A DNA stretch of 64,000 nt, from assembly GCF_021033825.1 (NCBI RefSeq), contig NZ_JAIFXZ010000006.1, forward strand, positions 62,001 through 126,000, read 5' to 3'. Of the stretch, positions 44,082-55,958 are shown in pieces. Within the stretch, counting starts at the first letter, position 1. Each line of letters begins with the position of its first letter. The stretch is from Dietzia aurantiaca. GTDB lineage: Bacteria > Actinomycetota > Actinomycetes > Mycobacteriales > Mycobacteriaceae. Below the pieces are notes generated by a model that saw nothing but the letters and a program-made list of their open reading frames with translations, was not told where the DNA came from and ran no database searches. The position numbers and the translations under genes were made by a program.

Positions 44082-45293
44082 ATGTCCGGGGTGTTCGATC
44101 GTCTGGCCGGTCAGGCCGAGGCCGTGGCGGAACTGACCGCAGCGGCCACCGCCGCACGACTGCGTGTCCCCGGCCAGGGGTGGGACGAGTCGGATGCGCG
44201 CATGGTCCACGCGTGGTTGTTCACCGGCCCGCCCGGCAGCGGCCGGAGCGTGGCGGCGATGGCCTTCGCGGCGGCGCTGCAGTGCGAGCACCCGGAGATC
44301 GTCGGTTGTGGCGAGTGCCGGGCCTGTCACACCGTCCTGGCCGGGACGCACGCGGACGTGCACCTGCTGGCCCCGCAAGGGGTCAACATCCTGCTCAAGG
44401 ACGTCAAGGAGACCATCCACCGGGCCGCGAGCCGACCCGGGACCGGCCGGTGGCAGATCGTGGTGGTCGAGGAGGCGGACCGGCTCACCGAACAGTCGGG
44501 TAACGCCCTGCTCAAAGTGGTCGAGGAGCCGCCGAGTCGCACGGTGTTCCTGCTGTGCTCGCCCACCACGGACCCGATGGACATCATGGTGACCCTGCGG
44601 TCGCGGTCGCGGAACGTCACGCTGCGGCAACCGGATGCCCAGGCGGTGGAGCGTGCGCTGCTCGCCGACGGCTCGATCGACCCGGAACGGGCAAGGTGGG
44701 CGGCCTCGGTCTCGTCGGGGCATGTCGGTCGCGCCCGGTGGCTGGCGACGGACGAGGCGACCCGCGAACGTCGTGAGGTCGTGCTGCAGCTGCCGATGGT
44801 CATGCACAACCCCGGACGCGCGTTCCCGCTCGCGGACCAACTGGTCAAGACCGCCGAGCAGGAGGCGATCGCGCGGAACACCGAGTCGGACGAGCGGGAG
44901 GTCGAGGAGTTGCGCACCGCCCTCGGAGCCGGCGGTACGGGCAAGGGCACGGCGTCCGCGGGGCGCGGTGCGTCAGGGGCGGTCAAGGAACTCGAGCGCG
45001 CGCAGAAATCGCGCCGGACGCGTTCCACCCGGGATTCGCTGGATCTCGCGCTGGTCGACCTGGCGGGGTTCTATCGGGACGCATTGACGGCCGCTATCGG
45101 GGCGCGCGATGTCGCGCCGGTCCACGCGGACAAAGCGGACGAGGCGGCCCGCCTCGGTGGTCACTATTCGGCGGCGTCGATCCTCATGGCGATCGAGGCG
45201 GTGCAGGACTGCCGGTCGGCGATCGAGGTCAACGTCAAGCCCAAGTTCGCGGTCTTCGCCATGGTCGGCGCCATCCGTGCGGCCCTGACCTGA
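44082..45293 (+). CDS. holB: DNA polymerase III clamp-loader subunit delta'
   Basis: 403 aa AAA+ clamp-loader protein. LFTGPPGSGRSVA near residue 46 is a P-loop with Arg in place of the lysine, consistent with a non-hydrolysing delta' role; zinc cysteines GCGECRAC; SRC is degenerate (RSRSRNVTL) and VVEEADRLTEQSGNALLKVVEEPP is the Walker-B/sensor region. A basic low-complexity insertion lies near 285-325. ATG is 6 bases after TAAGGT (leaderless). Matches Rv3644c in place and length. Confidence 0.93.
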   Translation: MSGVFDRLAGQAEAVAELTAAATAARLRVPGQGWDESDARMVHAWLFTGPPGSGRSVAAMAFAAALQCEHPEIVGCGECRACHTVLAGTHADVHLLAPQGVNILLKDVKETIHRAASRPGTGRWQIVVVEEADRLTEQSGNALLKVVEEPPSRTVFLLCSPTTDPMDIMVTLRSRSRNVTLRQPDAQAVERALLADGSIDPERARWAASVSSGHVGRARWLATDEATRERREVVLQLPMVMHNPGRAFPLADQLVKTAEQEAIARNTESDEREVEELRTALGAGGTGKGTASAGRGASGAVKELERAQKSRRTRSTRDSLDLALVDLAGFYRDALTAAIGARDVAPVHADKADEAARLGGHYSAASILMAIEAVQDCRSAIEVNVKPKFAVFAMVGAIRAALT

Positions 45294-45434
45294 TCGCGGA
45301 CTCGCGCGGACTCGCGCGGCCGCCCGGGGTGCTGGCGGGCAGCATGTGATTCGGCTGGCCCGGCATCGGGCGGTGCCCTCGTTTTTTCGGTCACGGGCCC
45401 CGTCGGATATAGTTGCCTCGCCCCACAAGGGCTC

Positions 45435-45507
45435 GCCGCGTTAGCTCAGTCGGTAGAGCATTTCACTCGTAATGAAAAGGTCGTCGGTTCGATTCCGACA
45501 CGCGGCT
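45435..45507 (+). tRNA. tRNA-Thr (anticodon CGT)
   Basis: GCCGCGT/ACGCGGC acceptor stem, D arm GCTC-AGTCGGTA-GAGC, anticodon arm TTTCA-CTCGTAA-TGAAA with CGT, T arm GTCGG-TTCGATT-CCGAC. 73 nt including discriminator T; the CCA end is encoded at 45508-45510, unlike in the tRNA-Pro at 1.9 kb. Confidence 0.97.
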
Positions 45508-45520
45508 CCACACCACACCC

Positions 45521-45548
45521 GATCCCTCGGCCCGCCGGCCGGGGGATC
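45521..45548 (+). terminator. terminator after tRNA-Thr
   Basis: GATCCCTCGGCC / GGCCGGGGGATC, 12-bp stem with one T-G pair and a short loop, followed by GCTGTTATCT. The following ~220 bases up to the next start hold no gene; a GATAAT-like hexamer is near 45562. Confidence 0.7.
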
Positions 45549-45772
45549 GCTGTTATCTCCGGGATAATGGCCCTGCTTTCCCGCCTGGGAGCGACCGCCA
45601 TTGCACGACGTCAAGCGCCCCGCGAACCACACGGGCCGGTCGTCCCGGATGGCGCGTTCCGAACTCGCCCTCGGGCGTAGCGGCTCTCATGCCCGGTGCG
45701 GGGGCGCGCGCGATGTCCTGACGTCGGCGATCTCGGTACGCTCGGTCAGTAGTACCGAGAAAGGTCGCTCCC

Positions 45773-46660
45773 GTGGAATTCCTCCTCATCGCCGCCGTGA
45801 TCGCGGTGGCCGTCGCCGTGATCTCCCGCAGTCAGAACAAGGGGCAGACCCAGCTGCAGGCGCATCAGAACCGCCACCTGGAGGACTACCGCGCGGAGGC
45901 GACCCGGTGGGTCGAGCGGCTCGGCGCCCAGGTGTTCAACATCGACGGCATCGACGACGCCTCGAAGCAGGCCATGGCGGACGCTTCCGAGCGCTATACG
46001 GCCGCCGTCACCGAACTCGAGCGAGCCAGTACACCGGTGCAGGCGCAGCTGGCCAAGGACACCGCTCTGGAGGGGCTGTATTACGTGCGCGCCGCCCGCG
46101 AGGCGATGGGCATGGACCCCGGCCCCGAGCTGCCGGAGACCCCGGGCCAGTCCCGCGCGGGCCGGGTCACCGAGGACCGCACGGTCGAGGTGGACGGCCG
46201 TGAGATGAAGGCCGCCACCGAGCCGGGCGACGACACCCCGCACTACTACCCGGGCGGCGTCGTGGCGGGGCGGCCCGTCCCGGCCGGCTGGTACTCGGAG
46301 CCCTGGTGGGCATCCGCGCTGGTCAGCGGCATGTGGATGATGAGCTCGATGATGATGTTCAACATGATGTTCGCCGGCATGTCGGGCGTCGGATACTCCG
46401 GTGAGGACTTCGCCTCCGGCATCGGCGAGGGCGGCGCCGACGTCGGTGACATGGGTGGCGACATGGGCGGCGACGACGGCGGGTTCTTCGACGGAGGCCT
46501 GTTCGGTGGCGACGGCGGTGATGCCGGCGGCGACGCCGGGGGAGACGGCGGCGGGTTCTTTGACGGCGGTCTGTTCGGCGGTGACGGTGGTGGCGACGGC
46601 GGCGGGTTCTTCGACGGCGGGCTGTTCGGTGGCGACGGCGGAGGCCTGTTCGACTTCTGA
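45773..46660 (+). CDS. DUF1542-like membrane protein with Gly/Asp/Phe repeats
   Basis: 295 aa. One N-terminal helix (EFLLIAAVIAVAVAVIS), a helical region (residues 25-110), a Tyr/Pro linker (DDTPHYYPGGV), a second hydrophobic, Met-rich patch (SGMWMMSSMMMFNMMFAGM, about 183-201), then an acidic glycine tail. The tail contains three near-identical units GGFFDGGLFGGDGG and ends GGLFDF. GTG 45773 has AAAGG upstream. Resembles DUF1542-type proteins of mycolata (my recollection). The tail could form a low-complexity, self-associating or calcium-binding region. Function unknown. Confidence 0.75.
   Translation: MEFLLIAAVIAVAVAVISRSQNKGQTQLQAHQNRHLEDYRAEATRWVERLGAQVFNIDGIDDASKQAMADASERYTAAVTELERASTPVQAQLAKDTALEGLYYVRAAREAMGMDPGPELPETPGQSRAGRVTEDRTVEVDGREMKAATEPGDDTPHYYPGGVVAGRPVPAGWYSEPWWASALVSGMWMMSSMMMFNMMFAGMSGVGYSGEDFASGIGEGGADVGDMGGDMGGDDGGFFDGGLFGGDGGDAGGDAGGDGGGFFDGGLFGGDGGGDGGGFFDGGLFGGDGGGLFDF
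46474..46650 (+). repeat. coding tandem repeat (GGFFDGGLFGGDGG units)
   Basis: Three copies of a unit encoding GGFFDGGLFGGDGG, separated by GGD-rich spacers, inside the preceding gene. Codons differ little between copies, suggesting recent or ongoing homogenisation. Confidence 0.8.
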
Positions 46661-46677
46661 TCCCGTGCGGGCCCGGC

Positions 46678-47520
46678 TCAACAGCCGGAGAGGACCCGGT
46701 CCATCGCATCGCGCTCCGCCTGCGTGACCCACAGCCCGTAGCGCTCCTTGACCAACACCTGACGCGAGACGTACGAGCACCAGAACTCGCGCCGCGGCGG
46801 CAGCCAGGTCGCCGTGTCGCCGTCCCCCTTCTGCTGGTTGGCCCGACCGGACACGGCCAACAGGTTGAGCGGGTCGTTGGCGAGATCGCGGCGCTGCTCC
46901 ACGGTGAGCTGCTGCGCCCCCTTCTGCCAGCTGTCCGACAGCGCCACCACGTGATCGATCTGCACCAAAGACGACGTGTCCTGTCCGCGCTGGAACTCGA
47001 TCCGTTCCCCGGTGTACGGCCCGTTCAGCACGCCGGTGAGCACCACGCAGTCCCGCGTCCCCGGCCGGAAGGTGTGCTCCTGCAGGTCCCGCTTGAGGAT
47101 GTCGTTGCGGGTGTCGCAGCCGTTGCGACCGAACTCCACGCCCACGTCGTCCGACCAGGCCTGACCGAAAAGATCACGGTCGTACCCCGTCTTGGGTGCG
47201 CGTCCCTTGACCTCGAGCTGCCCCAGCGCCGCACGGGCCGGCGGGACGAGCGGATCGCCCCCGGGCGCGGGCGCCTCCGGCACCGCCGGGCCCCCGGGCT
47301 CACCGGGGGCCGGCTCAGGAGCGGGCGCAGGTGCGGGGTCGAAATCCGGTGACCCCTCCGGCGGAGCGGGCACCGACGTGACGGCCTGCGATGAATCGGC
47401 TCCTCCGGTCGGGCTCGGGAAGTTCGTCCCCTTCTCGGCCTCGGCGCACCAGCCGACGCCCGCCAGCACGGCCACGCCGAGGACGACAGCGATGACCGGG
47501 CGAGAGGACCGTGAACTCAT
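46678..47520 (-). CDS. exported HNH-type nuclease (DUF1524-like)
   Basis: 280 aa. Signal peptide or anchor at the N-terminus (VIAVVLGVAVLAGVGWCAEA), a ~70-residue Pro/Ala/Glu-rich linker, then an HNH/DUF1524 domain: QIDHVVALSDSWQKGAQ (DH of the metal finger) and NDPLNLLAVSGRANQQKGD (asparagine and histidine-replacing region), with cysteines CDTRND, RDCVVL and FWCSYV likely paired outside the cell. ATG 47520 follows TATGGT by 7 bases. Secreted HNH nucleases of this family are common in actinobacteria; roles in DNA scavenging or competition are suggested. Convergent with the repeat protein by 18 bases. Confidence 0.85.
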   Translation of the reverse strand: MSSRSSRPVIAVVLGVAVLAGVGWCAEAEKGTNFPSPTGGADSSQAVTSVPAPPEGSPDFDPAPAPAPEPAPGEPGGPAVPEAPAPGGDPLVPPARAALGQLEVKGRAPKTGYDRDLFGQAWSDDVGVEFGRNGCDTRNDILKRDLQEHTFRPGTRDCVVLTGVLNGPYTGERIEFQRGQDTSSLVQIDHVVALSDSWQKGAQQLTVEQRRDLANDPLNLLAVSGRANQQKGDGDTATWLPPRREFWCSYVSRQVLVKERYGLWVTQAERDAMDRVLSGC

Positions 47521-47653
47521 GCGGGGCACCATAGTCATGCCCTCCGACATCCCCGCCCGCGGCCTGCCGGGGCTGCGCTAGTGCGCGGCGGCGTGGTGCG
47601 GTGCGGGTGCGTCTCGGAGACCGTGTCGGAGGGTGCGGCTACCCTGACCCGCG

Positions 47654-49468
47654 ATGTCGCCCACCGCCGAGAACCCGCCGCCCCGCCAGTCCTCGCGCGC
47701 AATCGTGTCCCCGCGCGCGTTGGTCGGTCTGTGCGCGGCGATCGTGGTGGTGGCCGCGGTGGTGCGCCTCTGGGTGGCGGCCGCGGGCTGGTTCTACTGG
47801 GACGATCTGATTCTGCACAGCCTGGCCGCAGGCTATTCGCGGCCGAGCCCGGAGTTCCTGCTCACCGACCATGACGGGCACCTCATGCCCGGTGGGATGG
47901 CGCTGGTCTGGATCGCCGCCCACTTCGCGCCGCTGGATTTCCGGCTCCCGCTCGCGCAGATCGTCGTGCTCCAACTGCTCGCCGGCGCCGCGTACGCCCG
48001 CATGCTCTGGGTGCTGCTCCGTGGCCGGCCCGTGCTGCTGGTGCCGCTCGTCGCAGGCCTGGCCATCCCGCTCGGCCTGACCGCGGCCACCTGGTGGGCG
48101 GCCGCCCTCAACGTGCTCCCGCTCAGCGCCGCGCTGGCCTGGGCGGTGTCCTCGATGGTGCTGCTCGCCCGGACGGGCCACCGCAGGCATGCCGTGGAGG
48201 CCACGCTGGCCACGGTCCTCGGCCTGCTGTTCGTGGAGAAGGCCCTCATCATTCCCGTGGTCGCGGCGACGGTGCTGCTGGCCGGATGGTGGACCGCCGG
48301 GGGAGGACGGGCGGAAATCCTCGATCTCTGGCGGCGCACCCGTGTCGCGTGGGCCGCACAGGCAGTGATCGTCGTGGTGTGGGCGGGGGTCTTCGTCGTC
48401 GTCGTCGGACGGCTCGGAGGTCGGGGATCGTTCGGCGAGGCGGAGGGCACACGCCCCGGGTTCGTCGACCTCGTGGCCCACACCTACCGCCTGGCCGTGG
48501 TTCCCGCGCTGGGCGGCGGACCGTGGCGGTGGGACCGCTGGCATCCCGGCCCGCCCATGGCCGATCCGCCGGTCGCCGCGGTGGCGGTGGGGGTGCTGGC
48601 GTGCGCGGCGGTCCTGACGTGGTCGCTGCTCACGCGGCGCCGGACCGGTGCGATCTGGCTGGTCGCCGCGCTGTACCCCCTGATCTCGGTGGTCCTGGTC
48701 GCGGCCGGGCGCGCCGGCCCGGACACCGCCGCCGAGATCGTCCAGACCCTCCGCTATCACGCGGAACTGCCGGTGATCCTCGGCGCGGCCGCCGCGCTCG
48801 CCCTGGCCGCACCGCGGCGCACGGCGGCGCCCACGCACACGGTCGTAGGCGTGCTCGCGCTCATCGCGCTGCTCGCGTCGTCGGTCGTGTCGACCGTGAC
48901 GTTCCGGCAGGTCTGGTCCGAGCAGCCGTCGCGTGACTACGTGCAGCCGCTGGTGGAGACGCTGCGCGATCGGCCGGAACCGATGCTCGACCAGGACGTG
49001 CCGTTCGAGGTTCTCCACCCGGTCACGGCGCCCGCACACCGGCTGTCGACACTGATCACCGGCGTGCCCGGGATGCCGGAGGTGGGTACGTGGACCCCCG
49101 AGCCGGTCCTCGTCGATGCCCTGGGCGCGCTCCACCCGGCCGAGGTGGCGTTCGGCCGGACGCTCCCGCAGGGGCCCGAGCCCGCCTGCGGTCATCGCGT
49201 GGGGCCGGACGGGGCCCGGCTCGAGTTGGACGACCCGTTGCTCGAGAGGGACTGGGTGGTGCAGCTCAACGTGTTCGCCGACGCCGACGGTCTCCTCGCC
49301 CTGGGGTTCGATCAGGGCGAGGAGACCGTCGCCCCGGTGCGGGCCGGTCTGGGCACGGTGTTCGTGCGGGTCGAGGGCGGGGGCACGGGCCTCACCGTTT
49401 CCCCACGTGGGGGCGTCACCGAAATGTGCGTCGGCAGCGGACCTGTCGGAGTCCTCGTGCCGCGGTGA
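47654..49468 (+). CDS. multi-spanning GT-C-like membrane protein
   Basis: 604 aa, about ten to eleven membrane helices in the first 440 residues, followed by a ~160-residue exported C-terminal domain with two cysteines. The first loop has WFYWDDLILHSLA, an acidic pair of the type found in GT-C glycosyltransferases that use polyprenyl-phosphate sugars. No closer family recognised. TACCCT lies 8 bases before the ATG. It opens a + strand series with the DUF6541 gene and galE1, a layout like the Rv3630-Rv3635 glycolipid region. Confidence 0.75.
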   Translation: MSPTAENPPPRQSSRAIVSPRALVGLCAAIVVVAAVVRLWVAAAGWFYWDDLILHSLAAGYSRPSPEFLLTDHDGHLMPGGMALVWIAAHFAPLDFRLPLAQIVVLQLLAGAAYARMLWVLLRGRPVLLVPLVAGLAIPLGLTAATWWAAALNVLPLSAALAWAVSSMVLLARTGHRRHAVEATLATVLGLLFVEKALIIPVVAATVLLAGWWTAGGGRAEILDLWRRTRVAWAAQAVIVVVWAGVFVVVVGRLGGRGSFGEAEGTRPGFVDLVAHTYRLAVVPALGGGPWRWDRWHPGPPMADPPVAAVAVGVLACAAVLTWSLLTRRRTGAIWLVAALYPLISVVLVAAGRAGPDTAAEIVQTLRYHAELPVILGAAAALALAAPRRTAAPTHTVVGVLALIALLASSVVSTVTFRQVWSEQPSRDYVQPLVETLRDRPEPMLDQDVPFEVLHPVTAPAHRLSTLITGVPGMPEVGTWTPEPVLVDALGALHPAEVAFGRTLPQGPEPACGHRVGPDGARLELDDPLLERDWVVQLNVFADADGLLALGFDQGEETVAPVRAGLGTVFVRVEGGGTGLTVSPRGGVTEMCVGSGPVGVLVPR

Positions 49469-49545
49469 AGAGATGGCGCAGGGGTGGCCCATAATGGGCT
49501 GAACGGTAAGTCGGCGAGGAACGGAGGCGGGTCATCGACATCGCG

Positions 49546-52757
<3,212 letters not shown>

Positions 52758-52772
52758 CCGACCCCGCCGCTG

Positions 52773-54353
52773 CTACCGCCGCACCGTCCGGGCAGCGGGG
52801 ATGTCGATGACCTGCTCGGGTGCCGCCCACACGACCGAGGGCTCGCCGTAGGGGGCGTCGTCCCGGCGCAGCCACAGCCCGACCGCGTGGCGGCGGATCA
52901 TCGGCAGCAGCCGCCCCTGCTCGCCCCTGCGCACGCGTGTGTGGCGGGCGTGGATCTCGCGGTCGCGCCAGAGCGGGGCCCGTCCGCCGAGCATGACCGC
53001 CAGCATCGCCCGGAACGCGCCACAGTCCCGATCGAACAACCCGCCGTGACCGCGGGTCCCGTAGACGGGCTCGTCGTCGTCGAAATAACCGGCGTCGAGG
53101 CGGACCACCCCGTCCGGCAGGTTGCGGGTCATCCAGCGGCGTCGCAGCGCGAACCGGGCCTGGAGCAGCTCCACCGGATCGGCCGGCGCGGTGATCGAAT
53201 AGCGGCGCACCGGCCCGGGGGAGCGCCAGTCCTCGGGGCCGTTGACCCCCACCCCGAGGTCGGGGGAGGCGGCGTAGACGACCCGGTCGGCGCGCAGCCC
53301 CATCCGCTCGGCCGTGCCCACGATCCGGCCGCCGTACGAATGACCGAGGACCGTGACCGCGGCGCCGGGGCAATCGATCTCCACGACGCGGTCCACCTCG
53401 CGGCAGAAGCGGACCAGTCGCGGAGCCATCTCCTCGGCGAAGTCCGGGCGGCCCGCGTCGGCCATGATGTCCTGCGGGAACTCGCCGTCGAGGTAGGCCA
53501 CGGCGACCAGGCGGCCGGTGGCGGCGTCGACGAAGTCATCGACCACGTCCGTGTTGACGTGCGACATGTCCAGGTTGGTGCCCGTGCCCGGCACGTAGAC
53601 CGCGATCGCCTCGGTGGCCGGGCCGGGTTCACCCACGACCTCGATCATCCGGCCGCCCCGGCGGGCCGAGAAGCCGACAAACGAACGACGTCGGCGGCCA
53701 GCCCGGCGGGCCATGGTCTCCAGCCGGCCGATGCGCGGGCTCCACGGCGTGCCCGCCACCTGCTCGCGATGCAGCGCCCGGCGCACCGACACCGCATTGG
53801 CGCGGGCGCGAACCGCCCACGGCACCCCGTACGTGCTGCCGACCGCCACGGGCTCGGCCAGCGCCAGCAGGCGGCGATCGGCGGTGCTCAGGTGCTCGAC
53901 GGTCGAGTACACCGCGTCGGGCTCGGCCCGCGCCCACGACGCGACCGTGGCGCGGGTGTCGAGGCCGGCGGCGTCGATCGTCCGGACCGCGGCGGGGCGG
54001 GTGCCGGTCAGGCGGGCCAGATCGATGAACGCGTTGTCCACGGCGCGGTCCAGCGACCGCAGGAGGAGGCCGCGCTCAGGCTCGGGGAGTGGGTGCGGGC
54101 CGTCGAGATCGTCCCAGCTGTCCTCCGCCAGCTCGACCAGCCGGTACACGCCGGCCAGGAACTCGTCGAGAACGCGGGTCTCGCCGTCGATCGCCTCGGC
54201 GAGCGCGCTCAGCGCGGGGGAGTGCACGGGCGCCGAGAGCAGGGCGTCGCGCGCCGTGGCGAGGGCATCCCGCGCCGAGAGCGCCTCGGTGGCCAGCTCG
54301 AGTAGTCGAGTCACCCGCAGCGGAGGTGGGTTCTCCGGAATCGCACCGCTCAC
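52773..54353 (-). CDS. DUF1023-type alpha/beta hydrolase with long helical N-terminus
   Basis: 526 aa. Residues 1-220 are Ala/Leu/Arg-rich and helical without a known domain; residues ~250-470 form the hydrolase: VYVPGTGTNLDMSHVNTDV, and TVLGHSYGGRIVG with the nucleophile serine, typical of the actinobacterial DUF1023 family. The acid and histidine are likely in DDDEPVYGTRGHGGLFDRD. No signal peptide. GTG start overlaps the stop of the small upstream gene (GTGA). Many family members carry WXG-like helical N-termini; this one may too. Substrate unknown. Confidence 0.8.
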   Translation of the reverse strand: MSGAIPENPPPLRVTRLLELATEALSARDALATARDALLSAPVHSPALSALAEAIDGETRVLDEFLAGVYRLVELAEDSWDDLDGPHPLPEPERGLLLRSLDRAVDNAFIDLARLTGTRPAAVRTIDAAGLDTRATVASWARAEPDAVYSTVEHLSTADRRLLALAEPVAVGSTYGVPWAVRARANAVSVRRALHREQVAGTPWSPRIGRLETMARRAGRRRRSFVGFSARRGGRMIEVVGEPGPATEAIAVYVPGTGTNLDMSHVNTDVVDDFVDAATGRLVAVAYLDGEFPQDIMADAGRPDFAEEMAPRLVRFCREVDRVVEIDCPGAAVTVLGHSYGGRIVGTAERMGLRADRVVYAASPDLGVGVNGPEDWRSPGPVRRYSITAPADPVELLQARFALRRRWMTRNLPDGVVRLDAGYFDDDEPVYGTRGHGGLFDRDCGAFRAMLAVMLGGRAPLWRDREIHARHTRVRRGEQGRLLPMIRRHAVGLWLRRDDAPYGEPSVVWAAPEQVIDIPAARTVRR

Positions 54354-54751
54354 CGCGGCCGCCGATGGGGTTGCTCTGCCGCGATCGCCCGGGCGGCCCG
54401 CGTGGCGGACTCCTCGGTCAGCGCGCCGTCCGCGACCGACGCCGCCAGCTCGAGCAGGCGGGCGACCCGGGCGGCGGCGGGGGCAAGGAGTGACCGGAGC
54501 TCTGAGTTGATGGCGTCGTCGTCGAACCTGGCGACACCTCTGCGCTGCGCGGCTCCTTCCCCCGGCGCGGACCCGTCTCCCGGGGCTAGCAGAGCTTCGA
54601 GGCGGGCGCTCGCCACCCCGAGGCGATCCCGCAGCCGGGCGGCCTCGGCGCGTGCCTCGTCGACTTCGGCGGCGGAGCGGCAGGCCTTGGTGTTCTCGCG
54701 TGTCCCGGCGGTCTGCGCGGAACCCGCACCCGGACCCTTCGCGGGATCCAC
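54350..54751 (-). CDS. small helical protein coupled to DUF1023 hydrolase
   Basis: 133 aa. Predicted coiled coil AAEVDEARAEAARLRDRLGVASARLEALL, an acidic/Gly linker, then helices INSELRSLLAPAAARVARLLEL and LTEESATRAARAIAAE. No recognised domain; size and all-helical character would fit a WXG100-like or antitoxin-like partner. GTG 54751 is 8 bases after the DUF2304 stop, and its stop overlaps the hydrolase start. Part of a minus-strand operon GT2-DUF2304-this-hydrolase. Confidence 0.65.
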   Translation of the reverse strand: MDPAKGPGAGSAQTAGTRENTKACRSAAEVDEARAEAARLRDRLGVASARLEALLAPGDGSAPGEGAAQRRGVARFDDDAINSELRSLLAPAAARVARLLELAASVADGALTEESATRAARAIAAEQPHRRPR

Positions 54752-54759
54752 GACGTGGC

Positions 54760-55146
54760 TCAGGACTGCAGCGGATCGTCGTCGGACACGGGCTTCATGA
54801 CCCGCACGTCGACGTGATCCTCGGGCCGCACCGCGTCGGCCAGCGCGATGGTGCGGGCCAGTCGCGCGTACCGCAGCTCCTGTTCGCGGAAGCGCACCCA
54901 TGTCGACACCGTCACGAACGCGAAGCCCATGACCAGCGCGTACAGCACGAGGTCGGTGCCACGCTGCACACCCAGGCGGTTGGCGACCCACGTCAGATCG
55001 TCCGGGCGGATCACGGCGTAGACCATGAAGACCACGAACAGCACGAAGCCGATCTTCACGCCGGCCTTGGCCCGGGCCTTGCGACGGTTGGCCACGAAGA
55101 ACGCGACCAGCACCGCGCCGGCCAGAAGCAGCAGAACCTTGATCAT
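54760..55146 (-). CDS. DUF2304 membrane protein (Rv3632-like)
   Basis: 128 aa. Membrane helices near 2-18, 31-48 and 67-85, with the last 40 residues cytoplasmic and charged. Begins directly after the TAG of the GT2 gene. In mycobacteria the small membrane partner Rv3632 supports the polyprenyl-phospho-GalNAc synthase Rv3631; this gene pair looks the same, so it is likely the partner or flippase-like subunit of the adjacent GT2. Confidence 0.8.
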   Translation of the reverse strand: MIKVLLLLAGAVLVAFFVANRRKARAKAGVKIGFVLFVVFMVYAVIRPDDLTWVANRLGVQRGTDLVLYALVMGFAFVTVSTWVRFREQELRYARLARTIALADAVRPEDHVDVRVMKPVSDDDPLQS

Positions 55147-55896
55147 CTAGGGCAGCCTCCGTCCCACGATCCCGTCGGACAGGATGTTGATCCCGTTGAG
55201 CAGCGACTGCCCCTTGGACATGGAGTACTCGGTGTACAGGATGTCGACCGGCTCCTCCGCGACGCGCCAGCCGTTCGAGTCCATGAGCTCCACGAACTCG
55301 CTGGCGTGGCTCATCCCGTTCATGCGCAGATTGAGGCCCTCGGCCACGCGGCGGTTGAACACGCGCAGGCCGTTGTGGGCGTCCGTCAGCCCGAGGCGAC
55401 GCGTGCGCGGGCTGAGCATCACCACCGTGCGGAGCACGAGGCGCTTGATCAACGGCACCTGGTCGTCCTCCGCGCGCGGGCGGCCGAAACGGGTGCCCAC
55501 CACGATGTCCACGGGCTCGCTACGGAGCCGCCCGACCATCGTCAGTACGTCCTTGACCTGGTGCTGACCGTCCGCGTCGAAAGTGACGAAGTAGCGGGCG
55601 CCCGGCTGGTTGCGCGCGTACTCGACACCCGTCTGGATGGCCGCGCCCTGGCCCAGGTTCACCGGATGCCGCACCAGGTGGGCCCCGGCGCGGTGGATCG
55701 CCGCCGCCGAGTCGTCCGCCGAGCCGTCGTCCACCGCAACGATGTTGGGGAACGTCTCGCCGGCGTTGCGCAGCACGTCCTCGATCACCGTGCCCTCGTT
55801 GAAGCAGGGCACGATGAGCCAGACATCGCGGTTGCGGACGGGGTCGCCCCCGGCCTCCTCATCTGGCCCCGTGGGCCGCACACTGTCTCCGGTCAT
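55147..55896 (-). CDS. GT2 polyprenyl-phosphate glycosyltransferase (Rv3631/PpgS-like)
   Basis: 249 aa GT-A fold. WLIVPCFNEGTVIEDVL, VAVDDGSADDSAAAI, NLGQGAAIQTGVEYA, DXD-like FDADGQHQ and the acceptor-loop region LGLTDAHNGLRVFNR; no membrane helix, as in dolichol-phosphate mannose synthase-type enzymes that use polyprenyl phosphate. With DUF2304 immediately after it, the best match is Rv3631 (polyprenyl-phospho-N-acetylgalactosamine synthase, for arabinogalactan galactosamine). The sugar cannot be read from the sequence. Confidence 0.87.
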   Translation of the reverse strand: MTGDSVRPTGPDEEAGGDPVRNRDVWLIVPCFNEGTVIEDVLRNAGETFPNIVAVDDGSADDSAAAIHRAGAHLVRHPVNLGQGAAIQTGVEYARNQPGARYFVTFDADGQHQVKDVLTMVGRLRSEPVDIVVGTRFGRPRAEDDQVPLIKRLVLRTVVMLSPRTRRLGLTDAHNGLRVFNRRVAEGLNLRMNGMSHASEFVELMDSNGWRVAEEPVDILYTEYSMSKGQSLLNGINILSDGIVGRRLP

Positions 55897-55899
55897 CGA

Positions 55900-55912
55900 G
55901 GGTCGATACTAT
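55900..55912 (+). promoter_or_regulatory. possible -10 region for the divergent GT2 gene
   Basis: GATACTAT in the 62-base gap between two divergent glycosyltransferase genes; would start a transcript near 55918, giving a ~40-base leader before ATG 55959. Confidence 0.35.
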
Positions 55913-55958
55913 GCGATCGGACGGACAATCCGGAGACGACAAGGACGGCGGTTCACCA

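Noticed and set aside
46678-47520. Mobile-element or restriction HNH nuclease
   Set aside because: Signal peptide and Pro-rich linker show an exported protein; no methylase, integrase or repeats at the borders.
47639-49492. Long minus-strand frame opposite the GT-C-like gene
   Set aside because: Gly/Arg/His-rich antisense shadow of a gene with clear membrane helices.
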